NCBI GenBank assembly: GCA_049999805.1
Contig: JBNGIO010005682.1
Coordinates: forward strand, 23,093-43,616
DNA from: Folioceros fuciformis
Lineage: Eukaryota; Anthocerotophyta; Anthocerotopsida; Anthocerotales
DNA length: 20,524 bases
Direction: 5' to 3'
The notes beneath the pieces were generated by a model. The model did not search any database. It was given only the letters and a program-made list of their open reading frames with translations, and had not been told where the DNA came from. Shown here piece by piece: positions 10,178 to 19,184 of the stretch. Positions within the stretch are counted from its first letter, which is position 1; each line of letters starts with the position of its first letter. Both the position numbers and the translations under genes were made by a program.

Positions 10178-10182
10178 TAACC
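10178..10182. repeat. Right target-site duplication of copia element
   Basis: TAACC after the 3' LTR pairs with TATCC before the 5' LTR. The sequence beyond continues the methyltransferase-like frame on the minus strand. Confidence 0.75.
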
Positions 10183-10701
10183 AACAGCCAACATCGCTTC
10201 CAAACTAGATGCAATTCTAGCAAACAACTCAACCACAACCAATCCATATGCAGACAAACTCAAAGTCACAAGTTTATTACACACAAGTTCCAATTTATAG
10301 ATTGCCTCCTTTGTACAGGGTTGACTCTTATCATCCAACTGAAATTCAGCTTGCCTCTTTTCAAGTTCTCTAAAAATTCTAGCTAACACTCTAGCAACAT
10401 CTGTTTTTATCGAGTCATCCTCCACACTAATACTACTGCATTCCTTAGCACACAAATTTTGCATATGACACACAACCCACAACTTATCTTCTTCATCCTC
10501 CTCATCCATCCCCTCAAAGAAGGTGCCACGTTTACCACACATGCACGCAGGAATTCACTCTCCAGGTGCTTGCAACATCATGCTTGCGTGCACGAATTCG
10601 GGAACTTGGGAAGCACCCAGCAGTCTAGCACGGACAATGGCAGTGGTGGTGCCCAACAACATCGACACCCAACAATCACGACGTGACCCGGATCCCGGTT
10701 G
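10183..10701 (-). pseudogene. C5 cytosine-DNA methyltransferase-like, N-terminal part (split by copia insertion)
   Basis: Reading on the minus strand, a roughly 150-residue N-terminal domain of unknown role comes first. It includes a Cys-bearing CMCGKRGTFFEG segment, an acidic patch and VCHMQNLCAKEC, then a helical ARVLARIFRELEKRQAEF segment. The S-adenosylmethionine-binding motif I, VVVELFARIASSLEA (about 10195-10243), follows, with Arg where the family normally has Gly (FAGIGS type). The sequence is then interrupted by the copia LTR and continues at 3657 in the same frame. A TGA at 10555-10557 and a TAG at 10702-10704 break the frame, so the true start is unclear: the first intact ATG is at 10540-10542, but protein-like sequence extends upstream of it. 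Probably the accessory gene of a retroelement. Confidence 0.75.
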
Positions 10702-10704
10702 CTA

Positions 10705-11199
10705 GGCGGCAGGGTCAAGACCAGGCTGCAAGGCAGCCTAGATGCCGGCTACGATCCCCCCCATTTGAATGTGGAGGCATGAAGGAGAAGGAGGAGGAGA
10801 AGGTGGCATTGGGTGGCTCAAATGTTTTAATTGTGTCATTGCCTCCATACTGTGGGAAGACCATGCACTCTTTTCTTGTTCTATCCATGACTAAGAGATT
10901 TAGTAAGTAAAACCTTGAGGGTACTATGTTAGGAATTGCCTTAACATCAATGGCTTAGTAGGTTTTTCCAGGCTGCTTCTAAAAGCAGTTGCCTCCATAG
11001 TAGATATTTACAAGCGTGTTTCCATTGTCATGTCAATGGGCTTCTAATTACCAACTACAGGCAGCAATAGCAAACTTGAGGCTGGAGTAGTGACTTGCTT
11101 ACAAACGGGCACTTACTTCATGCACATTTTGTATCTTAAGTACGTAAAGGTTGCCTACATTTAGTTGCAATCTTGATCTAGCCTAGAAGGAATGGGTGT
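10705..11199 (-). other. Partly open minus-strand stretch, unidentified
   Basis: Upstream of the methyltransferase-like gene the minus strand has another open run of about 60 codons (10725-10905, containing MDRTRKECMVFPQYGG and a Ser/Phe-rich tract). It is out of frame with the methyltransferase. It could be a further N-terminal part displaced by indels, or chance. At 10973-10988 there is a hairpin with 6-bp arms (CTGCTT and AAGCAG). No promoter recognised. Confidence 0.25.
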
Positions 11200-12044
11200 A
11201 CATATCATCCACCTTCAGCCATCCAATGTAGCATCTAGATGGGCAAATGCTTGCATCATCTACAAGGGAAACATCCACGAACCACTCTTATTGCTACATT
11301 TTAGCTGTACACTCAATGCATATTAACTACGTAAAAACCACATGAATCCATTTTCACCTTGTATTGCAATCAAACCGACCAACTTTGAGGAGGAAGGGGC
11401 ATGTCCACACCCTCACACTTTGCTTCCAAAATGTCCTCAATCCTTTCAAATAAATGATGGTGACCTCCATCTTCCACCACAAAAAACCCATACACCCAAG
11501 AATCCATTGTTGGTTTCCTATGCTTATCTACATTGATTGTTCAAAAATGATACCCCCAAGCATTCAATCTGCAATATGTGTTCACTGTGAGTCATGGGCC
11601 ATCCACAATAGCTTTGATGTTAGCAAAATTTGGTCGATCAATCCACACACCACTACGCACACCATTTTGCAACCATGTCAGTAGGTCAAGATTGCTTAAC
11701 TCCCCATTTTCCAATGTTTCCCTTAACAGAGTGATGGTATTAGTGTGGAGGAGAATGTGCCGATGAAGCCTCTAATGCTCTAGCCTTGTCAATTCCTTGA
11801 CCTTAGCATTCCCAATGGGACGCTCATTTACCATATCATGATAAACATTGCTTAATAAACTCCCATGATCTTGATTACGGGATGCCATGTACTTGCTTGC
11901 AAAGTACAAGGCATCCATTGGTAAATAACCAGTTGCCATGGATCCTTCAAAGCGTCCTTGATTACGTACATGGTTATGCAACACCACCATGTAATGCTCC
12001 ATTGGATACATCAACCTACAATGGGCTGTCCCCTGGGTCTCCAT
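11200..12044 (-). pseudogene. CACTA/EnSpm-like transposase, C-terminal fragment
   Basis: On the minus strand the start (12044 down to about 11880) carries MYPMEHYMVVLHNHVRNQ, then FEGSMATGYL, typical of the DUF4218-type domain of plant CACTA transposase proteins (family pattern WMYPxERYxxxLKxYVRNRxRPEGSI). Downstream, SGVWIDRPNFANIKAIVDGP and QYKVKMDSCGFYVVNMH resemble the DUF4216-type region that follows in these proteins. Stops occur at 11772 (TAG) and at several later points, with a frame change near 11265. The 5' part, including the DDE catalytic core, is absent: homology ends where the minisatellite begins. It would cut and paste a CACTA element if intact. No terminal inverted repeats were found. 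Confidence 0.65.
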
Positions 12045-12053
12045 TTCATGGGG

Positions 12054-12175
12054 GTGCGAGTGGTGGTAGAGTGGTGATTGAAGTGCGTGAGTGGTGATTG
12101 GAGTGTGGAGCGTTGGAGTGCATGAGTGGTGGTGGAGTGGTGATAGGAGTGTGGAGGTTGGGCGGTGGTAGGGCG
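12054..12175 (+). repeat. Degenerate GT/GA-rich minisatellite
   Basis: About three imperfect units built on GAGTGGTGGTGGAGTGGTG and GTGATTGGAGTGTGGAG, each introduced by GCGTGAG or GCATGAG. It abuts the truncated end of the CACTA fragment and probably replaced or displaced its 5' part. Confidence 0.65.
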
Positions 12176-12654
12176 TAGGTGTGTGTTACTTTGCTATGCC
12201 ATCATGTGATTGTCAGCTAGGGTTTCCACTCTTTGGGGAAAAGTTTGGATGAGGTGATGCATGGCAAGGACAAGTTCATTAGGAGTTGGGGTGTATGTTT
12301 GCGTTCACGAGTGGAGGGTAGTAGAGTGGGCTCATTGTACATAAGTAGGTATAGGCACATAGCACCTGTAAGTACGTAGATAAGTAGAGGTACACAACTT
12401 TCATACGTATGTAGGTTGGTATAGGTATGGAGCGGGGCCAGAAGGAGCAGATTAAGGCCCATGGGTATAGCGAGAGTGGTGCATCCACTATGTTGGGAGC
12501 TATTGTTGGGGTTAGGGCTTGGCACCAACGGTTGTTAAGGTTTGGCATTGACAATTTGGTTCTCCAAGTGCGAGGGGCATGGAGCTTGGGCATGGCTAGT
12601 TCTAGACCATTAGGAATTTTCTAGTCCAAGGTTACTCATATCCCCAACATTTGA
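12176..12654. other. No recognisable gene
   Basis: Short open stretches on both strands have no family pattern. Contains purine-rich and TAGGTATAGG-like degenerate short repeats (about 12345-12430) but no clear array. Confidence 0.3.
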
Positions 12655-12798
12655 GAGAAATTGAAAGACATACAATTGCGCCTCCTACTTGGAACTCCAT
12701 CAGTTGTGAACAACAATGATGAGGAGGAAGAGGATGGCCTTGCAGCAAGTGCCAATAATGGCATTGACTTTGATGAAGAGCATGTCGTAAAGGAGTAG
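12655..12798 (+). other. Short acidic open stretch, possible gene fragment
   Basis: 47 codons open between a TGA at 12652 and a TAG at 12796, reading a basic/hydrophobic start (EKLKDIQLRLLLGTP) then an acidic run (NNNDEEEEDG). Composition is protein-like, but there is no recognisable domain. Low confidence. Confidence 0.2.
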
Positions 12799-13640
12799 GT
12801 GCTAATGCGCTTTAGGGGATGGGGTGGAGGGAGGATGGGTTGGGGGAACTAGATGTGTGGTAAGGAGAAGTGCATACAAGATGATCTACCATGTTCTCCA
12901 AGATCGTGTGTGCAAAGTGATGAGACTATTCAACGCTCTCAAGTTGAGTTTCTACGACCTTGTCTCCAAGAATGACATAAGTGGCATGCAGTCAAGTCAA
13001 CAAGGGTCGGTACGCAGCGGCACCAACCACCTATGATAACTATGACAAAATAAAAACCACACCCTAGTGTAAAGTGACTACGAAGTGAATCAAGCCGCTA
13101 GCAATGGAAGGTCTTTTTAGGTGAAACATTCGGTTGGGCCCAAAGCAAGAAAATCCACACAAGATGCACCCACAACGCATGCCTACCATACTTGAGTAGG
13201 AAGAGGAAGCCGACATGCTAGAACCCACTACCCACAGTTGTGGCAAGCAGTGATAGCGGTCGTCGAAGACCGTTTGTGTGACAAGATTTTTTAGAGGATA
13301 GTCCTTTGCATTGAAGTGTAGATGAATACATGTGGACAATGCCCTTAATGTGTTCTTTCTATTTGCCATTAGGGCTTATTTGTACCTGTACTCTTTTTCC
13401 CAGTTTCCATTGCACATGGGCATCATATCAATCATTCTAGGGTGTCTCGTTAAGGAACACACCCTGCTCCTAGCCACCATGGTCGTGCCTAGCTCATATT
13501 TTTTGATGGCCACTGTTATTTCAACCCTTAGTTTTTGGAAATGTCTCCAAATCGTCCAATTGGTACCCAAGTTTCACGACCCTTTGTAGATGGAAAAATG
13601 TTAAAAAACCCCCTCACCAAGTGTAAGACTTGGTTTTATT
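12799..13640. other. No recognisable gene; hairpin near 13616
   Basis: Several open stretches on both strands; none shows a family pattern. The plus-strand one at 13332-13589 is hydrophobic, but all such frames here look accidental. At 13616-13634 a hairpin with perfect 7-bp arms (ACCAAGT, ACTTGGT) is followed by an AT-rich run. Confidence 0.3.
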
Positions 13641-13710
13641 ATTTATTATTTTTTTGATAGGACGGATGCGAAAGCGGCTGAAGTTGGGGATGGGAGGGGG
13701 TATATACGCA

Positions 13711-13839
13711 CAAGACCTCCTTGGGTCTTGAAGTTTTGAGATAGATCAATAACTAGGCCATGGATCAGGTTGGGTAGGTGCTACTTGGGTCTTGATGTTC
13801 AGATAAACTCTAGGAAGCCTATATAAGGACCCCCCCCCC
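13711..13839 (+). promoter_or_regulatory. Probable promoter/LTR region upstream of the 13.9 kb gene
   Basis: A TATA box (TATATAAG, 13820-13827) lies about 60 bases before the first codons of the downstream frame, followed by ten C residues (13830-13839). Upstream there is a hairpin with 7-bp arms (CAAGACC at 13711, GGTCTTG at 13724) and a near-perfect 16-bp direct repeat (CTTGGGTCTTGAAGTT near 13720, CTTGGGTCTTGATGTT near 13784). The short TATA-to-gene distance suits an LTR promoter. No LTR partner was found. Confidence 0.45.
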
Positions 13840-13882
13840 TACATTTATAGAATAGGGAGTAACCCGCGGGGGAGGGAAGATT

Positions 13883-15112
13883 GTGGACTTAGGCGGAAAA
13901 AAGGGACTTTGTGACTCAGTAACGGTAGGGGAAGATGAGTTGCCATCGTGGAAGACGGAACCGGTTGTGGAATCCTGGCATGGTGATGGAGCTGAAGCAT
14001 TGCGGACGAATAGGAACCCTAAGGCGGGACCCAAGGGACTTGGAGTATTTTCGAAGTGGAGCGCAACCATGGCGGGAGCGGCATCGAGGAGCGAACGTGG
14101 TGGACATGACACAAGGTGCAAGCAAGTGAACGGGGCGCAGGCAGAGCCTGAGCGCGGGACTTGAAGAGGAGCGGAGCACACGGGTACTAGGAGAGGCGGC
14201 GGCGCCAGGACAATAGTGGAGCAGAGTCTGATGGCGGGAGTGATTGCAGACTCGGCATCGGTGGCAACATCCAGGGATGCAGCGCTAGAGCAGGTGCCTC
14301 AGGTGGAGGTAGCCCTCTGGCCCAACATGGGCCATTGGAAGGCCAGAGCCGGAGGGCTGGTGGAGGAGCTAGGCCTTGGGTTCATGGCCAAGAGGTGGAA
14401 CCATGTGACTCCCGCTCTGGTATAGGAGTACGCACACCGGCTGCGAAACAAGATCAAAGGGGAAAGGACCAGGGAAAGACCCCCGGACTGGGACGTCGAG
14501 CTGGTCAGGACGGTATATGGGCGGGGCCAGGAGGAAGTTGGGGGACTCATAATCGAGTCCCTAAGGAAGTGCAGCACCACAGCAACCGCAGCAGTGCTGT
14601 TCAAAACTGGAATCGGAAGGGAGGCTAATGGATGGCTGGCGTGGGAGATGGCAACTGCCCAGCTCATGGGCCTGGCTAGGTGGCTTTTGTGTTTTTTGCA
14701 GAATAGGAAGCAAGACTACCTATCGGACCAAATGTTGCTGGTCCTGCACAAGGTGGTCAAGGGGAACAGGATCGATTGGGGGAAAATTATCTTCGATTGA
14801 CTGAACAAGTAGAGACAGAATCTAGCTTCACCAACACCCCGTCCGTCTCTGATCTCCCCCTTCCTCGTTCATTTGTATTGCCATGCTAATAGTCTACCAG
14901 AAATAGAGGTAGTGGCTTCTCTGCACATGTGGAAGCCTATTTGGGAGGTCAAGTCGAAGCCAAAGGAACCCAAGAAGGAGGCAGAGTCCAGCAGTTGGGA
15001 GTTGGGAGCAACAGGGAGTTCAGAAGAGGAGGTGACTGCCAGCTGGAAGAGGAAGGCAGAGGCCGGGCGGAAGACCCTTGCGAAAGCAGGAAGATCAGCG
15101 GGCGTACCACTA
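13883..15112 (+). pseudogene. Unnamed retroelement-like gene, N-terminal half
   Basis: One frame can be followed for about 410 codons with four internal stops (TGA 14162, TAG 14423, TGA 14798, TAG 14810). The core at 14380-14880 looks globular and conserved in style: KRWNHVTPALV, EYAHRLRNKIKGE, WDVELVRTVYGRGQEEVGG, then WLAWEMATAQLMGLARWLL and SPFLVHLYCHANSLPE. It ends in a Lys/Glu-rich linker (14945-15090). I do not recognise a named domain. The layout (helical globular domain, charged linker, coiled coil) suits a gag-like protein of a plant retroelement. Higher GC than the surrounding DNA. The frame shifts near 15110 to continue in the next entry. Confidence 0.55.
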
Positions 15113-15120
15113 GGGTGGTA

Positions 15121-16590
15121 GGGGACCCAACGCTGCAAGGTCCTACCTGAAAAGTAAGCAACGAACAACTGGGCACCTCCTCAGCCGAACCCAAGGAATC
15201 ACCACCAACAGAGGAACCGAAAGCGGCTAAGGTGGCAAGGAAATTAGGGCTGACCTCGGGGGAAGAACACTTCTCGCGGTGGGAGGAGCTTTTCAGGGCC
15301 ACTCCTTTGGTGGCGAGATTGCAAGAGGAGGATCTGGCCAGGGTGCGCACATTGCTGGGAAGAGGGATCCTGGACAGAGGAATGGCTATTGGAGGCGCAC
15401 CCCAACAGGTGGATTTACCAGGCCTAACAGCGGCCATGGTTCGGGCACAGGCGGACATGTTGGACCAAGCTGCACGGGCGCTGACTTGGCTGAGCATGCA
15501 GGGGTAGAAAGAGGAGGAGGTGCAGGCCAAGCTAACTAAAGCAGAAGCAAGGCGGAGGCAACTAGAGGAGGCTCAGCAAGCCCTGAGTGAAGCAAAGGAA
15601 CAGGCACAGGAGGAAATATGCCGGGCTCGGGAAGAAATGCAAGCAATGAAGGATCAGTAGGAGCTGCTTCTGACCCAAGTCAAGGAGGTCCATGAGGCTA
15701 ACCAGGAAATGCAACAGGAATTGTTGAGGGCACAGGAGCAAGAGGCGGTTGCAGTGGAGAAGGTCCAGAAGCTTGCGGACCGGTATAAACGGGAACGGGA
15801 TGAGGCCTAGAGCCGGGTGAAAGGGAAGGGGAAGGCTAGACGGAGCAGCCGGTCCGCGACCAAGGAAACCGAAGCCGCTACCAGTCAGAGGGAACCCATG
15901 CCAGTAGGGGACAGCCCTACCAGGGTAGAGGAAGCAACGATGGTCATGTAGCCCGCAACCGGAAGAGCGGGGATGGCAACTCGCACCAGGAGGCTAGGGC
16001 TGACAGCAGCAGCGGCCGGAGGGGAAAAAGATTTCCCAGTACCCCTGGAGAGCAAAAGAAAGGTAGTTCGAGGTAGCTCACGGGAGGAGGGGGTAAGCAC
16101 CTCATCTACAGTAGGAGGCCAGATTGTATTACAGCATCTGGATGAGGAAACTTATGTTCCTAGCCTTTATGTGAATGGGGACCGTGTGCTTAACCTGACT
16201 GTCCATGTGCATGTGGAAATAGGAGGGACAAGGGCTTATTGCCTACAACTGAGGATGCGCGGGGGGTGTTTCTCCCACTGCTTCCGGGTGTGGGGACTGC
16301 CCCCTTATTATTCGGAGGTAATCCTGGAGGAACAGACAGAGGAGGAAGCGCAAGCATGGGTGGAGCAAGAACCCGTGATGGTTCTCAGCAACAGGCGACC
16401 AAGTGGTGGAGGAAGGACCTTTCGGCGGGCCCCGCCCATGCCTTAGCAAGAGAAGTCAGGCGACAGCGGGAGCGAGGTAGAGGTTTTATGGGAGGACTTG
16501 CCTGACCAGCGACAAGGAAGGAGAGTGCGGGGATTTTGCGGTCAGGGGAGGGGTACGCCGAGACTGGATAGGAGGCGAGCGTGGCAATAG
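15121..16590 (+). pseudogene. Unnamed retroelement-like gene, coiled-coil C-terminal half
   Basis: A single frame runs about 490 codons to a TAG at 16588-16590 with six internal stops, TGA 15148 and TAG at 15505, 15658, 15808, 15949 and 16444. Parts: a helical segment HFSRWEELFRATPLVARL (15265-15500); a long coiled coil rich in Glu, Gln, Lys and Ala (15508-15820, for example EEAQQALSEAKEQAQEE); a basic linker KGKGKARRSSRS (about 15826); a low-complexity linker; then a compact segment at 16115-16400 with LYVNGDRVLNLTVHVHVEIGG and a Cys/His-bearing RGGCFSHCFRVWG. No protease, RT or integrase motif was seen. The gene probably specified a structural or nucleic-acid-binding protein of a non-autonomous or unusual element. 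Confidence 0.55.
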
Positions 16591-16902
16591 GATAGGCCAG
16601 AATTCATTGCATCTTAGAGTTATATTTAGTTAAGATCTAGTGAAGATACTTTCTTGGACTTGATGCTGCTCGTAATTAAGAGCGCCTGATTGCTGGAAAC
16701 TAGACTTCATGGCGGCTACGATCCCGCCTGGTGAGTGTGTACAAAGAGGCATGTTGGTGCCTTGCTAATCAGCAAACAATCGGTGACTCGTTCTAGGCAA
16801 GGTCCCCGCGCTATCCATGACTAGACAAGAGAGGTCTAGGTGGGCAGTGCATGCGCGACGCGCCTGAGGGGAAGCCAAGAGTTTTTGCTCCACAATGAGC
16901 GG
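16591..16902. other. No gene seen; start of untranslated repeat region
   Basis: No conserved frame. Carries GGCGGCTACGATCCC (16710-16724), a short motif also seen in variant form at 10745-10758. Leads into the degenerate tandem repeats. Confidence 0.3.
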
Positions 16903-17516
16903 TGAGGGAGACAAATCCGTAGAACCTTTGCTGAGTGGAAGGTCACCTTCCCTTATCCCCCAAACTGTTTGTTGTGATCCATAGTGTGGAGAAAGGGGAA
17001 CAAATCCGCCAGCTGTGCGGAGTAGAAGGGGAGACCCTCCTTCCCTGAATGGCTGCCTGTGGATTGTAGCCAAGGTGAGGGGAACGAATCTGCCAGTGCG
17101 CAAAGTGGAAGGGGATCGCCTCCTTCCCTTATTCCCTGATCCTTTGGTTGCGTTTAAAATCTGCTGGTGAGAAGTGTGTAAGAAGTGATGAGGCGTTGAA
17201 GAGTGAGTGTGTAAAAAGGAGAAGGTTGAAGGAGTGAGTGTGTGAGAGGAGAACTAACTGTGGTCCATAGAGAGAGGACGAATCAGCTGGCGGAGTGGAA
17301 GGAGAACTTCTCTTTCCCTTATTCCCTGAACCGTTGGCTACGTTCTAAGTCTGGTGTCAAAGTGAGTGTATGAGAAGAAGAAGAAGAGAAGGAGTGAGAG
17401 AAGACTGATTGTGGTCTGTAGCTGAGGAGAGGGGGACGAATCCGCCAGCTGCGTGGAGTGGAAGGAGAATGTCTCTTTCCCTTATTCCCTGAACCATTGG
17501 CTGCACTTCGAATCTA
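16903..17516 (+). repeat. Degenerate long-period tandem repeat, about five units
   Basis: Five imperfect copies of a ~75-bp module, beginning near 16903, 16993, 17075, 17270 and 17424. Shared core: GACGAATCCGCCAGCTGCG, then GGAGTGGAAGG, then a short spacer, then TTTCCCTTATTCCCTGA and CCTTTGGCTGC. Later copies are separated by 70-110 bases of purine-rich GAGTGAGTGTGTGAG spacer. Copies 4 and 5 are the most alike. It lies downstream of the unnamed gene and may be its 3' untranslated or LTR region. Confidence 0.7.
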
Positions 17517-18040
17517 GTGAGGAAGAGTGAGCTGAGAGACTAAGGAGGACCCTAGAAGATTGTTAAGGTTGCTGGAGAATTGAAGAAAATTACTGAGAAG
17601 TTGCTGGATGATTGAGGAAGAGTGCTGAAGTTTGGATGTGATTCCTGGAGAATTCCTAAGGGATTTCGAAGTGTTTGTGAGTGGCTGTTGAAGATTGTTG
17701 AAGCTTGTAAGGAGTTGTGAAGGATTGTTGAGGATTCGCTGGAGATTTGTGGAAGTTGCTGGGAGATTAAAGATACTTGGAGAAAGGCCTGTGAGGAATA
17801 AGTGTACACCACAGTTCTGGTGTGTTTTACATGTGTGGAGAGTGATGCATGGGTGTGTGAGAGTGTGTGGCTGATATGAGAGAACTTGTCCCCCAAGGAT
17901 TAGCCTATGCCTGTGTGAGGAGCATCCAATAAGCCAGATTTGTGAATCTGGAAGCCCTTGGAGCAGAAACCCGTGATGGAACCCGCAGCGGCGCATGCGC
18001 CGGGAAAATATTAGTAAGGGTTTCAGGTGGGGCCCACCAT
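17517..18040 (+). other. Purine/G-rich stretch with degenerate short repeats
   Basis: 17540-17790 has strong strand asymmetry and irregular repeats of TTGTTGAAG, TTGCTGGAG and GATTGTTGAGG type. Minus-strand open frames here are a by-product of that bias. 17820-17880 is GTGTGTGAGAGTGTG-rich. A perfect 12-bp palindrome GGCGCATGCGCC lies at 17990-18001. No gene. Confidence 0.45.
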
Positions 18041-18139
18041 GATCGTGGAACCCACTATCGGTCGTGGAAGCTACTAGTGGTCGCGGAGACCACGACCGCA
18101 GTCGTAGAGTAGGGACAAGAGTCGTAGAGTAGGGTCGCA
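18041..18139 (+). repeat. Tandem repeat with ~20-bp period, five units
   Basis: Units begin at 18041, 18061, 18080, 18101 and 18121 with GATCGTGGAA, GTCGTGGAAG, GTCGCGGAGA, GTCGTAGAGTAGGG and GTCGTAGAGTAGGG. The third unit forms a hairpin (GTGGTC 18077-18082, GACCAC 18088-18093). Confidence 0.65.
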
Positions 18140-18841
18140 GTAGCTAGACTAACTGAGGGGTAGTGGAAGGGCGTAGTCGGTAGAAGAACTGGTAGTAGGT
18201 AAGGCCTAACCTAGGTAAGAGCCAGTAGTAGAAGAAACCTGTGTTACTTAGCACAAATCATTCCCTTGGGATTGAATCCCATGGCTACAATGACATAGAG
18301 GGTTTGTGTGGGCTTCGCGGTGTCCTCGGACACAACATTTTACTCTAAACCCTTCAATGTCTATTGCTAGCAAAATACCCTTTGGGTATAATTAGACTTT
18401 TCATCGGAATTGTTGTTTATATATCAACAAGTTCAAAACACATAGAGGTCATGGACCAAAACAAAGCTTTTCTTCTCAACCATAGCGATGTTCTCCGAGT
18501 GTTGCTTCTTGCAAGCCTATCACATGAATCTAGTATAAATTCGTTAGCCATTATGAGTAGAATTGTCAACAGAAGGCAAGAGAGCCTAAGCACAACATAT
18601 CTCCTACAAAGAGCAATGCTACTTCAAAAAAAACTAAGCATCTCACCATTCTTGCACTTTGTTTGTCAACCACATAGATTCCTTTTGACAACTAGTTCTT
18701 AGATTCTAGGGCTATAAGTGACATTTACTTTCATAGAACAGCTCTCTTTGTTTTCACACCAAGGAAAACTTTTCTACACAATTTGATGGTCTTTTACATT
18801 CATTCTTTATTGTTGTGTAAGGAATTGTGTTGACTAGCTCA
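18140..18841. other. No clear gene; hairpins and an unassigned open stretch
   Basis: Hairpins: TGGGATT-G-AATCCCA (18267-18281) and GTGTCC-TC-GGACAC (18320-18333). An open stretch at 18364-18702 has no recognised motif. Because a copia integrase fragment follows in the same orientation, part of this may be eroded upstream pol of that element. Confidence 0.3.
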
Positions 18842-19184
18842 TTTGGAGGAGTAGGCTATTTTCTACCCTTTATACATGAATGGAATATATACTTAGATGT
18901 CTTCCTCCTACACCATAGAAGTGAAGGCTTGGATTGTTTCCAAGCATAGGTCCTTTATGCACAACGAGAGATTACTACTAAGATGTGGATATTGCAAATG
19001 GATAACGGTGGTAAGTACAATTATGGTTTTGCATCCTTGTGTGAAGGAGAAAGTATTTTGTACTAGTTCACCATGCTCTATACTCCAACTCACAATGCTC
19101 ATTCTAAGCATCAAAACAAAAATTAAAGAATGTATATTAGCATCTCTTACTTTGCTAGACTCACCCATGGTTATGGGGTAGAGG
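18842..19184 (+). pseudogene. int: Ty1/copia integrase fragment (second, older element)
   Basis: A frame from 18842 shows FGGVGYFLPFIHEWNIY (family pattern VGGxxYFVTFIDDYSRY), then HHRSEGLDCFQ, MDNGGKYNYG with the second catalytic Asp (19001), and YTPTHNAH (family YTPQQNGV). The first-domain FIDD acidic pair has become IHEW and two TAG stops are present, then a TAA. After a frame change, LTHGYGVEVWW (family LxHxYWAEAV) continues to 19184, where the dispersed repeat begins. It is much more diverged than the element at 3658-10177 and is a separate insertion. No RT or LTR was found with it. Confidence 0.65.

Noticed and set aside
10745-10758. GGCTACGATCCC shared with 16713-16724 as possible LTR pair
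   Set aside because: Only about 12-15 bases match and the flanks diverge at once.
13332-13589. Hydrophobic plus-strand frame as a membrane protein
   Set aside because: No family pattern, no upstream signals, and an equally long frame on the opposite strand.
13616-13650. Hairpin followed by T-rich run, like a Rho-independent terminator
   Set aside because: The sequence context is eukaryotic and no gene ends just upstream.
17514-17996. Long minus-strand open frame rich in Ser, Asn, Leu and Gln
   Set aside because: It is the reverse of purine-rich degenerate repeats; composition comes from the repeat bias and there is no domain or start context.
18267-18281. T-arm-like hairpin suggesting a tRNA
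   Set aside because: The loop lacks TTC, no acceptor, D or anticodon arms could be fitted around it.
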